Positions 1-8,178 of a DNA stretch of 64,000 bases are shown here, one piece after another. Numbering within the stretch: the first letter of the stretch is position 1; every line of letters begins with the position of its first letter. Source of the stretch: an uncultured Anaerobiospirillum sp. (GTDB taxonomy: Bacteria; Pseudomonadota; Gammaproteobacteria; Enterobacterales; Succinivibrionaceae). The notes below the pieces were generated by a model that saw only the letters and a list, made by a program, of their open reading frames with translations, was not told the origin of the DNA and searched no databases. A program made the position numbers and the translations under genes. Location: the NCBI GenBank assembly GCA_944389615.1, contig CALXNA010000019.1:1-64000 (forward strand). Direction: 5' to 3'.

Positions 1-1153
1 TGCGTTTTGAGTCGTACCGGTTTGTGGCTGTTGAGTAGGGGCCTGTGTTTGCTGCGCGGCCGCTTGGGCTTGCTCAGTGACTTGAGCGGCAGCCTGCTGT
101 GGGCCCGAGGTTACTACCTGTGGGGCCGGTGCGTTTTGAGTCGTACCGGTTTGTGGCTGTTGAGTAGGGGCCTGTGTTTGCTGCGCGGCCGCTTGGGCTT
201 GCTCAGCGACTTGGGCCGCAGCTTGTTGTGGGCCGGAAGTTACGACCTGTGAGGCCGGAGCGCTTTGAGTCGTACCGGTTTGTGGCTGTTGAGTATGGGC
301 CTGCGTTTGTTGCGCGGCAGCTTGGGCTTGCTCAGCGACTTGGGCCGCAGCTTGTTGTGGGCCCGAAGTTACGACCTGTTGGGCCGGAGCATTCTGCGTC
401 GTGCCGGTTTGAGTTTGCTGTGTTGGGGCCTGCGTTTGCTGTGCGGCCGCTTGGGCTTGCTCAGCGACTTGGGCCGCAGCTTGTTGTGGGCCCGAAGTTA
501 CGACTTGTGAGGCTGGAGCGCTTTGAGTCGTGCTCGTCTGGGTTGATGGCTGCTGAGCGGCCTGCGTTTGCTGTGCGGCCGCTTGGGCTTGCTCCGCGAC
601 CTGAGCAGCAGCTTGTTGCGGGCCCGAGGTTACGACCTGTTGAGCCGGAGCGCTCTGGGTGGTGCCGGTCTGGGCTTGTGGTTGAGCAGTCTGCGTTTGC
701 TGCGCGGCAGCTTGGGCTTGCTCAGCGACTTGGGCGGCAGCTTGCTGTGGGCCGGAGGTTACGACCTGTTGAGCCGGAGCGCTTTGAGTTGTGCTCGTCT
801 GGGTCGATGGCTGCTGATTGGCTTGCGTTTGGGCCGCAGCTTGGGCTTGCTCAGCGACTTGGGCGGCAGCCTGTTGTGGGCCGGAAGTTACGACTTGTGA
901 GGCTGGAGCGCTCTGAGTCGTGCTCGTCTGGGTCTGTGGTTGTGGTGCAACCTGCGTTTGTTGCGCGGCAGCTTGGGCTTGCTCAGCAACTTGAGCGGCG
1001 GCTTGCTGTGGGCCCGAGGTTACGACCTGTGAGGTCGGAGCGCTTTGGGTAGTGCCGGTTTGTAGCTGTTGCGCAGTCTGCGCTTGCTGGGCGGTTTGAG
1101 CGGGCTCAGCGCCTTGGGCGACCGCTTGTGGCGGGTTTGAGGTTACGACCTGC
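1..1153 (-). repeat. 129-bp (43-codon) in-frame tandem repeat, about 9 copies
   Basis: The marker TTACGACCTGT (or a one-base variant) recurs at 111, 240, 369, 498, 630, 759, 888, 1020 and 1143, giving steps of 129, 129, 129, 132, 129, 129, 132 and 123 bp. All steps are multiples of three, so the frame of the minus-strand gene is kept. Units differ by scattered substitutions, with the linker between TTQSAPA and QVVTSG varying most. The array runs off the left edge. Confidence 0.95.
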
Positions 1154-3147
1154 TGGGCAGGTTGTGGAGCCGGTTGCGCGGCTGCAGTTTGGGCCTTAGG
1201 GGCTGAGGATACGAGCTCGGTGAGATTGCTGCTCCCTTGAGCCTGCTGCTGGGCCGCTAAGACGCGGGCTTGGGCCTTTAAGACCTCAATGGCCTTGTCA
1301 TTAGGGGTAATGACTTCGTTTTGCAGGTCACCAAAGTGTGAGACCGGAATCGTCATGCCTGGGATGATGTCGAGATCCCCGTAGAGCGTGCTTTGTACCG
1401 CCTGATAGGAGACGTTGAGCGAAGTGCTCTTGAGCAAGCTCAGGTCAACCTGCGAGCGTGTGGTGGCGTTTTGCGGTGCTGGGTTGGCGGGGACGGGTGC
1501 AGCCTGTTTGGCGTCAGCCTTGACTTGGGCTTCCGCCTTGGCCGGTTCGGCTACCGTTGGCTTAGCTTCGGCATTAGGCTTGGCCTCAGGGGCTGGTTTG
1601 GCCTCGGCGCTGGGCTTAGCCCCTTCTGCTTTCACTGGCTCAGCGCTGGTTTTAGCCGCGTCACTAGGGGTAGCACTTGGGGCTGGTTTGGCTGTTGGGT
1701 CTGCTTTGGTGGCTGGGGTGGTATCGCTCTTAGGGGGCTGGGTGCCATCTTGCTCGATGGTTGCGCCTTGGGCGATGCGCGCGGCCAGAGCGGCCTTGGC
1801 TTGGGCGAGGGCGGCGCGTAACTGGTCGGTGTTGCGCTCGACATGCTCACTGCTCTGCGGCTGCGGGTTTACTGGGGCCTTGGGGGCCTCAAACTTGGTC
1901 TCAGGCAGCTCGGCGGGGTTGGGCAGTTTGCCCTCGGAGACGATGCGCTGACGCTCGGTGCGGAATTGCTCTTGAAGCTTGGCGGCGCGGGCGGAGAGCT
2001 CGCTTAAAGATAGACCGCGGACGGGCTCGGCCTTGGTGGCCTTGTGCTCAGGGGGCAAGACGCCGTCGGGGCCTTGGCCCGATAGGGCCTTTTGCTGGGT
2101 GCTGGTGCGCTCATCGAGCATGCTTTGCAGGCGCGTGTCGCTGCTTTGGCGCGCGCGGGCTTCCTTGACCGTGCGGTCGAAGTTTTCAGCCTCCTCCGGG
2201 GAGAGTTTGATCAGATTGCCACTTTTGGCGTTGCTGGCAGCCTTGGTGATGAGCTCATGGATGCGCTGGGAGATCTCCGCGCTCATCTGGTCATAAGGCA
2301 CGCCATGGCGCCCTTGCGGCGCGAAGGTCACTCCTTGCCCGGCATTTTGGGCCGAGCGCTGCTTGAAGATATCAAGATAGGTCTTGCCTTCGAGCTCGGC
2401 GTTGGTAATGGTGGGCTGAGCCTCAGTTGGTTGGGCGGGCTGCTGTGGGGCGGGCGCGGTGGTTTTGAGCTGAGCTAAGGCCTCCGGCTGATTTTGCTTG
2501 ATGTATTGGATCGAGGCCGATAGCACCTTGGCATTGGCCTGCTGCATGCGCGCGCTGACTTGATGCTGCGGTACCTTAATCTGGTGCATGGCAAGGTCGC
2601 GTTCAAGACCGGCGCCCATATTCTTGGTGTTGGTCAGGTGCACTAAGTTTTGCACCATGAACTTGGCTAGCTCCTTGCCGCTGCTCGTGCCCTCTTGCAG
2701 GCGCTCAGGGAGCTTAGTCATCGCCTGTTGCAGGCTGCTTGCAGCCTCCTTAGTGCGCACCGGCTTACTGGGCTCAGAGAGGTTGTGAGCGACCTTCTCT
2801 TGGAGCCCTTGGTCGCGGTCAATGAGCTTACCGGCAAGGCGCGTGTACACCGCCATCGACTTGGCTTGCTGGTTGACGTCGGTCGGCGCGTCATCGGGCG
2901 CTTCACTGGCCTGACTTAGGCTTTGGTTGACGCGGTTGATGGAGCGGGCGAGGGTTTCGCCGACTTCGTCTTGCTCATGGGCGATGGTGTTTAAGTATTG
3001 GGTGGTCGCCGGACGATTTAAGGCCGCCGTGGAGCCGCTTTTCTCGGCCTGCGTGCTGGCGTTTAGTGCTTTGAGCGAAGCCTTGCTCGGGCGTACCGGG
3101 GCCTGCTCCATCGTGCGCTGCAGCTTGCTATCAAGATTATTGTTCAT
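1..3147 (-). CDS. Large Ala/Gln-rich repeat protein, 3' end beyond the window
   Basis: The frame opens at an ATG at 3147 and stays open to base 1, so at least 1,049 codons are present and the C-terminus is missing. There is no signal peptide. The first ~450 residues are polar and mostly helical in character. They are followed by an Ala/Lys/Pro/Glu-rich linker with repeated AEAKP-type motifs, then a small more ordered segment containing DIIPGMTIPVSHFGDLQ. Finally comes a tandem array of a 43-residue unit around QVVTSGPQQAAAQVAEQAQ. Low complexity on the opposite strand creates many long false frames here. I do not recognise the family. The absence of a leader peptide suggests a cytoplasmic protein or one exported by another route. 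The ribosome-binding site is weak (GGGG, about 6 bases upstream). It is divergent from the exported protein starting at 3734. Confidence 0.8.
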   Translation of the reverse strand, partial: MNNNLDSKLQRTMEQAPVRPSKASLKALNASTQAEKSGSTAALNRPATTQYLNTIAHEQDEVGETLARSINRVNQSLSQASEAPDDAPTDVNQQAKSMAVYTRLAGKLIDRDQGLQEKVAHNLSEPSKPVRTKEAASSLQQAMTKLPERLQEGTSSGKELAKFMVQNLVHLTNTKNMGAGLERDLAMHQIKVPQHQVSARMQQANAKVLSASIQYIKQNQPEALAQLKTTAPAPQQPAQPTEAQPTITNAELEGKTYLDIFKQRSAQNAGQGVTFAPQGRHGVPYDQMSAEISQRIHELITKAASNAKSGNLIKLSPEEAENFDRTVKEARARQSSDTRLQSMLDERTSTQQKALSGQGPDGVLPPEHKATKAEPVRGLSLSELSARAAKLQEQFRTERQRIVSEGKLPNPAELPETKFEAPKAPVNPQPQSSEHVERNTDQLRAALAQAKAALAARIAQGATIEQDGTQPPKSDTTPATKADPTAKPAPSATPSDAAKTSAEPVKAEGAKPSAEAKPAPEAKPNAEAKPTVAEPAKAEAQVKADAKQAAPVPANPAPQNATTRSQVDLSLLKSTSLNVSYQAVQSTLYGDLDIIPGMTIPVSHFGDLQNEVITPNDKAIEVLKAQARVLAAQQQAQGSSNLTELVSSAPKAQTAAAQPAPQPAQQVVTSNPPQAVAQGAEPAQTAQQAQTAQQLQTGTTQSAPTSQVVTSGPQQAAAQVAEQAQAAAQQTQVAPQPQTQTSTTQSAPASQVVTSGPQQAAAQVAEQAQAAAQTQANQQPSTQTSTTQSAPAQQVVTSGPQQAAAQVAEQAQAAAQQTQTAQPQAQTGTTQSAPAQQVVTSGPQQAAAQVAEQAQAAAQQTQAAQQPSTQTSTTQSAPASQVVTSGPQQAAAQVAEQAQAAAQQTQAPTQQTQTGTTQNAPAQQVVTSGPQQAAAQVAEQAQAAAQQTQAHTQQPQTGTTQSAPASQVVTSGPQQAAAQVAEQAQAAAQQTQAPTQQPQTGTTQNAPAPQVVTSGPQQAAAQVTEQAQAAAQQTQAPTQQPQTGTTQNA

Positions 3148-3733
3148 CGCACACCCCAAGGCTTGCCCAAAACTCTCGCTATTGCTTGTGCTGCTGCGAC
3201 TTGAGGCAATCTGTACCTAAAGCATCAGCATGCTAATTTTAGCATGCACCAAGCGTGCTCAAGAGATCATTGTGCGATCTCGCAGGCGCAGCTTGCCGCG
3301 CTCTTAAGGGCGTTCCCCTTTTGGTTATGTTTTGCCTCATCGGGGTGGTGCGGCACTTTGCCTGCGAGCCTGCGGGGGCGCAAAAAGGTGACTTTTTAGG
3401 CAATTCCTATCACTTTAACTAATGCCGCGTAATTCCCTATGCGTAAGCGTAGGGATGTAAGCGGCCAATACCAACATATGTTATAATGCTCCCAAGAACT
3501 CAAGAAAGGACGTTTTGTCCCTACTTGATGGGGGCATTGTGGACATGCCCGTGAAGATCCTAACTTTTAGGATGTTCACTAAAAGCAGTTGCGACGCTGC
3601 GAAACCGCTGACGTAAGTCAGTCGGTAGTTCATACGTGCTCTCATGTTAGAGCTGATATCATGTGTGCTTAGGATGGAGTATGGTCTAGATACCGGGGCG
3701 TAGACAGCTGCCATGCTGTCTTTAGGATGGGAT
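3148..3733. promoter_or_regulatory. Divergent intergenic region with inverted repeats
   Basis: No gene is supported in these ~590 bases. A 9-2-9 perfect inverted repeat, GCATGCTAA / TTAGCATGC, lies at 3228-3247. A second inverted repeat of CCCTA..TAGGG type is at about 3435-3454. A TATAAT sequence is at 3482-3487 without a convincing -35. AGACAGC / GCTGTCT at about 3702-3722 forms a short hairpin just upstream of the ribosome-binding site of the gene at 3734. The word TTAGGATG occurs three times (about 3565, 3670, 3721). It probably holds the promoters of both flanking genes. Confidence 0.45.
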
Positions 3734-5098
3734 ATGACCACCGCAGCACGATTTGATGCGAGCGCGGAGCGGTGTGCACGGCCGAAGGCCGCGGCACGGG
3801 CTCGGTCTTCAGTGTCGTGTTTGGCGCGGACACTGCGGATGGTTGCGTCTGTGCTGGCCCTTGCCCTGTTGTGGTTGCCCGGCACCCCACCTTGGGCGGC
3901 CGAGACGCCGCTTATGTCTATGAGCGCCCATGTGCAATGGCAGGAGCAGCACATACATCAGGCCTTGGATTGGCTTGAGCAATGGCATCTCGATCCTCAG
4001 CGGCGCCACACGGTGCCGCAAGTGCGCCTCATGGACGAAGGCGCGCCCAATATGCTCGACTCCTTGATTTTGGACGAGTTTGAGCTGCAGCACGCGGCGG
4101 AGCGGCATGGGGCCACGGCCGCACCGCTGCCCCTTGGTGCAACGTTATCTGATACGGCCGCTGATCCCCCTGCGCTTGAGCTGCCAGCGCCTGAGTCGCA
4201 AGGAACTTCCCTGTTCCAGCAGCTGACGGCACCGCAACCGGACGGCGCTGCTTTTGGTGCGTGGGAGCAGTCTGAGGAGCAGGAGTGGGAACAGATTCTG
4301 GGCGCCGGTGCCAGTATCGATGCGCTGACAGGGGCCTCTCAGCAAGCGCCGCACGTTACCTCCGCCGCGACGCTTTATGGGGTACGTGCGGGGACAGAGT
4401 CCCACGCCCAGATTGAGCGCGGGGTCAGTGTCGGGATGCCAGGAGCCTTGGGAGCGCAGGATGCCATAGGCCTTACAGCCCCGACCATGGAGCGCGCTGA
4501 TGAGGCTCGTACCGCGGGGCCTGCTGCTGGTGCGGAAGGTGCGGGCGGAGAGCAGGCGGCTCCGCTTGCGGCGCTCAACTCCCTCTATGGCGGTATTTAC
4601 GGGCCGGAGAGCTTTAGACAGCGCTATTTACAGGCGCGCCAGAGCGCGGAGCTGCGCGCTCACGAGCAAACGCATGCGGACTTTCATGAGCGGGTCAGCA
4701 CCGAAGAGGAGCGCATGTCGAGCTATTTGCATTCGACCATGGGGCGCATGGGCACGCTGTCGGCCGTGCTCAATTATCTGCGCACGCCTAAGGTGGCCCG
4801 TCAGCCTAAGATTACCCAACAGGACATCTTTGACCATTTGCAGGCCGAGCAGCCTGCGCTCTTAGCCCGGCGCGGGGGCCATTACTTTAACCTCACCGCC
4901 CCCGATGGCAAGACGGAGCAAGGGACTGAGATCGCGACCTTTGCGCGCGAGCAAGGCACCTTCATCCATTACTCGCTGCTCTATCTCAAAGCCCGTTATG
5001 GTGAGCGCAGCCGCGGGATCTTGATCAAGGGCCGCGAGCAGGCGCACGACAATCCAACAGCGCTGCAAGAGCGGCGGGCACGGCTCCAGCGCGAGTAG
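3734..5098 (+). CDS. Exported protein of unknown function
   Basis: 454 residues if started at the ATG at 3734, which has AGGATGGG just upstream. An in-frame ATG at 3713 lacks such a site. The N-terminus is a long basic stretch (about 35 residues) followed by a hydrophobic run ending PPWAAE, so this is a signal peptide with an extended n-region, or the true start is the ATG at 3839. The mature part has an acidic, Ala/Gly-rich middle of low complexity (about residues 120-280). A more conserved-looking C-terminal ~170 residues is rich in Arg, Gln and Tyr (LNSLYGGIYGPESFRQRY, HYSLLYLKARYGERSRGI). No family recognised. It is transcribed divergently from the large repeat protein, so the two may share regulation. 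Confidence 0.75.
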   Translation: MTTAARFDASAERCARPKAAARARSSVSCLARTLRMVASVLALALLWLPGTPPWAAETPLMSMSAHVQWQEQHIHQALDWLEQWHLDPQRRHTVPQVRLMDEGAPNMLDSLILDEFELQHAAERHGATAAPLPLGATLSDTAADPPALELPAPESQGTSLFQQLTAPQPDGAAFGAWEQSEEQEWEQILGAGASIDALTGASQQAPHVTSAATLYGVRAGTESHAQIERGVSVGMPGALGAQDAIGLTAPTMERADEARTAGPAAGAEGAGGEQAAPLAALNSLYGGIYGPESFRQRYLQARQSAELRAHEQTHADFHERVSTEEERMSSYLHSTMGRMGTLSAVLNYLRTPKVARQPKITQQDIFDHLQAEQPALLARRGGHYFNLTAPDGKTEQGTEIATFAREQGTFIHYSLLYLKARYGERSRGILIKGREQAHDNPTALQERRARLQRE

Positions 5099-5161
5099 CA
5101 CCAAGCGGCGACCCAAGACATGTCCCCTATCCTGAGTTGGATGGGCCTCACTTGTGCAGGC

Positions 5162-5236
5162 CTGCCCGTACGGTGAGCTACCACTCGCGTAGGGCTGCCC
5201 GTCTGGTGGGCTGCCACTCGCGTAGTGGCTGCCACT
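5162..5236 (+). repeat. 33-bp direct repeat, 2.2 copies, downstream of the exported protein
   Basis: CTGCCCGT...CCACTCGCGTAG at 5162-5194 is repeated with a few changes at 5195-5228, and the first eight bases occur again at 5229. It lies in the 246-bp gap between two convergent genes. I see no coding function. Confidence 0.7.
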
Positions 5237-5307
5237 ATACTTAATTCCGACCACTCTCCCCAAAGACTGCGACGGCAAACGGCCTGCGCCCATAGCGCTA
5301 AGACAAC

Positions 5308-5338
5308 AAAGCCAAGGCTCGTACTGCTCCTTGGCTTT
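5308..5338 (-). terminator. Rho-independent terminator after the Panacea-like gene
   Basis: The perfect 10-bp stem AAAGCCAAGG / CCTTGGCTTT (5308-5317 with 5329-5338) begins seven bases past the stop of the minus-strand gene ending at 5345. On that strand the stem ends in TTT and is followed by GTTGTC. Confidence 0.7.
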
Positions 5339-5344
5339 GGGGGC

Positions 5345-5878
5345 TTAGGCCCACATATTGTCGGTGTTGGTGTAACCGGCAATGGAGATTTCCATGGTCG
5401 GGCCATGGTAGGCGTCAGGGTTGACGACGTTTTGCAAGAAGTAGTCGTGGATGAGCTGGTCGCCCATGATGACACCCAAGTTCTCGCCCTGCTGGGACTC
5501 GATGAACCATGGGGTGCCCGGCGCGGTCAAGAAGTCGGTGAGCTGGTCTGAGGGCATGCGCGCGAAGTTGTCTACGGTCTGGTTGATCACGTAGAGGATG
5601 GCCGGAGGGCACAGGTTCTGCTCGAGCGGGTTTTGCGGATCGGAGAAGTTGAGCTGGTGATGCATGTGGTCAAACAGAGCCCGCGGGAAGATAGGGCCTG
5701 CCTCCCACGTAATCGGCCGCTCGTCGGTCAGACGCATCTCGAACAAGGCCATGACGGAGCCGTAGCTGCAATAAAGGAGGCGCTGGGCCTTTGCCTGATT
5801 GATGTGGTAGCCCTTAAGGTAGCATCTCTTGATGATGTAAGTCAGAACTTTCGAACTGCTAAAAAAAATCTCGCGCAT
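5345..5878 (-). CDS. Panacea-like (SocA/GepA, DUF4065) protein
   Basis: 177 residues from an ATG at 5878 with AAGGAAGG six bases upstream; the longer frame upstream lacks such a site. The N-terminal half reads like the Panacea fold: INQAKAQRLLYCSYG corresponds to the KLQKLLYY helix of that family, and ITWEAGPIFPRALFDHM to its AW.YGPV.P..Y segment. Members include SocA, the adaptor for ClpXP proteolysis of SocB, and many antitoxins paired with unrelated toxins. The neighbour on the same strand, 241 bp upstream, is a 641-residue protein not recognisable as a toxin, so pairing is unproven. It ends at a strong terminator. Assignment to the family is from motif resemblance only. Confidence 0.65.
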   Translation of the reverse strand: MREIFFSSSKVLTYIIKRCYLKGYHINQAKAQRLLYCSYGSVMALFEMRLTDERPITWEAGPIFPRALFDHMHHQLNFSDPQNPLEQNLCPPAILYVINQTVDNFARMPSDQLTDFLTAPGTPWFIESQQGENLGVIMGDQLIHDYFLQNVVNPDAYHGPTMEISIAGYTNTDNMWA

Positions 5879-6119
5879 ACTTCCTTCCTTGCTCTCTGCC
5901 CCAGCCCTGAAGCGCAGCGTCGCGCAGTGCCGTGCAGCCGCACTCCGCCGCAAGCGGGGCCTAGTCGATAAGCCATTATCGCCCAAAAGCACCCCATCTT
6001 AGCAAGATTTTCTGCGCCGTGGGGCAAGTTCGCGCCGTTTTGTGGGCGCGCTGCCATTTTGCCCCCGCCCATGCTGCGCCTGTGCCGTGCCGCCCCCGGC
6101 GCAGGGAGCGCGGGACAGG

Positions 6120-8045
6120 TTAGGCCTCAGGCTTGATGATGCGCGGCAAGTATTTGAGCAGGCCTTCCCACTTGTACAGGTAGGAGCTGTATAAGGCGGC
6201 GTCTTGGCCTAACTCCTTAAACTCAGGGCAGGCGGCCGGGAGGCCGGTCTTCTTTAAGACACGGCGCTTGGTCGCATAGGTCGCAAGCTGCTCACAGAGG
6301 TGGTCGATAGCCATGTTGTCAAAGGCCTTGTTTAAGCTGTAGCTGGTGTTGTCGCGCTCGTCTTGGGTCAGTAACAGCTCATAGAGCTCTTCGTGGCGCT
6401 CGAACTCGCTTAAGGCGCAGAGGATCTTGTCGAAGCTGTCGGGGGCTTCGCAGTTGATGTTGGTGACAAAGTAGATGGTGCGCGCCTGCGAGTTGAAGAT
6501 CTGCGGCTGGGCTTGGCAGATAAAGTCTTTACGCTCGAACTTGATCAAGGAGCGTACCTTCGGGCAATGCGTGTTGATGAGCTGGGACAGGGCCTTGGCC
6601 ACGTACTCAAGGCGTACCGCCGAGACCGTGGTTTGGCACAGACAATGTTGGTAGTAGTACGGATTGCTCGTAAAGACTTGGGTCTGGGCCTCGCGCCGCT
6701 TGCTCTTGAAGACGCGCTCCAAGTAATCGTGGATCGAGGCCGGGGCGTACTGCTCGATGTCCATGAGGAAGGAGCTGCCTGTCTGAGCAATCGGCGCGAC
6801 CAAGGTATTGGGCAGGTGCTCAGGCTTGCACATGAAAAAGAGCAGCGGTGACGGTTGCTCTAAGCAGTCCTTGAGGGCTGGCACGAGATACTTACCCCAT
6901 TGCTCGGTGAGGCTGGGCTCGGGCAGCGCATCAACCTCCGTCATCAACTTGCGCGTCGGCAGATGGTGCGGATCTGATGAGGCCTCATAGATCTCATGGA
7001 AGAGATAGTAGTGCAGGGCATTGAGCAACATGGTTTGTTGGCTGGTGCCGTTGTACAGCAGGATGGTATCAATGGTGCTGTCTGGATTAAGCGTGCTATG
7101 CTCCGGGATGATGGTCGTGAACCGGGGCTTGGTGACGGTGCACTCAAAGCCACTGACGAAACCATGCAACGGCTGATACTGCGTGAGCGGGCGGCGCGCC
7201 GTCTCATTGCAATGCTGCCAGTAGGTAAAGAAGCGAGCTAAGTCATCGAGCGCGGTGTCAAGTTCGAGCGGGTCTTGCTTTTCTTGATAGTACTGATGGG
7301 CAAAGTCCGCCGGTAGCTCAATCATGGCCCCGTGATGGATGGCACGGGGTGGTAACGACCAACTCGGTAACAAAGCGGAGATGATGCCGCGGGTGATGGG
7401 GTTGTAGTTAACCTCGTCATGCCATTGGTCAACGGAGAAGCCGGTGCCGTAGATCAGGTGCCCAAGTAAGTACAAGCCGAGGCACTGGGCTTCACCGCTG
7501 ATGAGGACGGCGACGTTATCACGCTCCTTAGGCTGGTTGAGCGGCGCCATCAGCTGACGGAGGCAAGCGACACCTGCGCTCAGCTCCGGATGGGCATCAA
7601 GATAGAGCTTGGTGGCGTGATAGGCGGTGCTAAATTGCTGGGCGGCTTGCTCTCTGAGCCCCTGCTTCTTGAGCAGCTCAGGATCAATGGTGCCATCCTT
7701 GCCTTCGCACTCGGCGCAGGTAAAGATGGGCCCCCATGCGGCTTCAGTGTTGACGATCATTTGCCCGGCAACGGCCAGCGCCTCGGTGAGTTCAGGGTTT
7801 TGCTGCTGGGCTGAGAATAAGGCGGACTTTTCGGCCAAAAGCAGCAGCAGATCCTGATGATGCTCGAAGATCTCAGCGAAGCGAGGGCAGCGGGTGGCCA
7901 AGTACGAGACGATGCTGGCATCCGGGAATTGGAGAAAAAGGGTGAGCTCATTCTCGCATTGGCGCAACTTGCCGATGGCCTTGGCTTGCTCGGGCATCTG
8001 CTCGGCCAACTGGTTAAGCAGCTCGTTAATATCGAATGGATCCAT
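6120..8045 (-). CDS. Hypothetical 641-residue cytoplasmic protein
   Basis: The ATG at 8045 has AAGGATG just upstream. There is no signal peptide or membrane segment. The sequence is well-mixed globular protein with many aromatic, His and Cys residues (for example DQWHDEVNYNPITRGIIS and NPYYYQHCLCQTTVSA) and an acidic, helix-rich N-terminus (MDPFDINELLNQLAEQMPEQ). I cannot place it in a family. It lies downstream of lnt and upstream of the Panacea-like gene on the same strand. The 133-bp gap to lnt has AT-rich promoter-like DNA, so it is probably its own transcription unit rather than part of the lnt operon. Confidence 0.8.
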   Translation of the reverse strand: MDPFDINELLNQLAEQMPEQAKAIGKLRQCENELTLFLQFPDASIVSYLATRCPRFAEIFEHHQDLLLLLAEKSALFSAQQQNPELTEALAVAGQMIVNTEAAWGPIFTCAECEGKDGTIDPELLKKQGLREQAAQQFSTAYHATKLYLDAHPELSAGVACLRQLMAPLNQPKERDNVAVLISGEAQCLGLYLLGHLIYGTGFSVDQWHDEVNYNPITRGIISALLPSWSLPPRAIHHGAMIELPADFAHQYYQEKQDPLELDTALDDLARFFTYWQHCNETARRPLTQYQPLHGFVSGFECTVTKPRFTTIIPEHSTLNPDSTIDTILLYNGTSQQTMLLNALHYYLFHEIYEASSDPHHLPTRKLMTEVDALPEPSLTEQWGKYLVPALKDCLEQPSPLLFFMCKPEHLPNTLVAPIAQTGSSFLMDIEQYAPASIHDYLERVFKSKRREAQTQVFTSNPYYYQHCLCQTTVSAVRLEYVAKALSQLINTHCPKVRSLIKFERKDFICQAQPQIFNSQARTIYFVTNINCEAPDSFDKILCALSEFERHEELYELLLTQDERDNTSYSLNKAFDNMAIDHLCEQLATYATKRRVLKKTGLPAACPEFKELGQDAALYSSYLYKWEGLLKYLPRIIKPEA

Positions 8046-8178
8046 AACGCATCCTTAGTGGCAGGAGTCTCTACTGGCGCTCTATTAGCACAATTTTACT
8101 ACTACTATATCTAGATGAGCAATTTTTATGCCAATATATCTAGTTCGCATGATGGCGCCGCCGTGCTCCGGCGCCGTA
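8046..8178 (-). promoter_or_regulatory. AT-rich promoter region upstream of the 641-residue gene
   Basis: This short gap is far more AT-rich than its surroundings. On the minus strand it offers TTGCTC and TAAAAT about 18 bases apart. TATATCTAG occurs twice about 30 bp apart (around 8106 and 8136). A single start site cannot be fixed from sequence. Confidence 0.35.

Noticed and set aside
174..1052. Plus-strand frame of ~290 residues over the first kilobase
   Set aside because: It is the mirror of the 129-bp repeat of the minus-strand gene, has Arg/Leu/Gly composition typical of shadow frames and no ribosome-binding site.
1..1153. CRISPR array suspected from regular repeats
   Set aside because: The repeat is 129 bp, contiguous, in-frame and without unique spacers.
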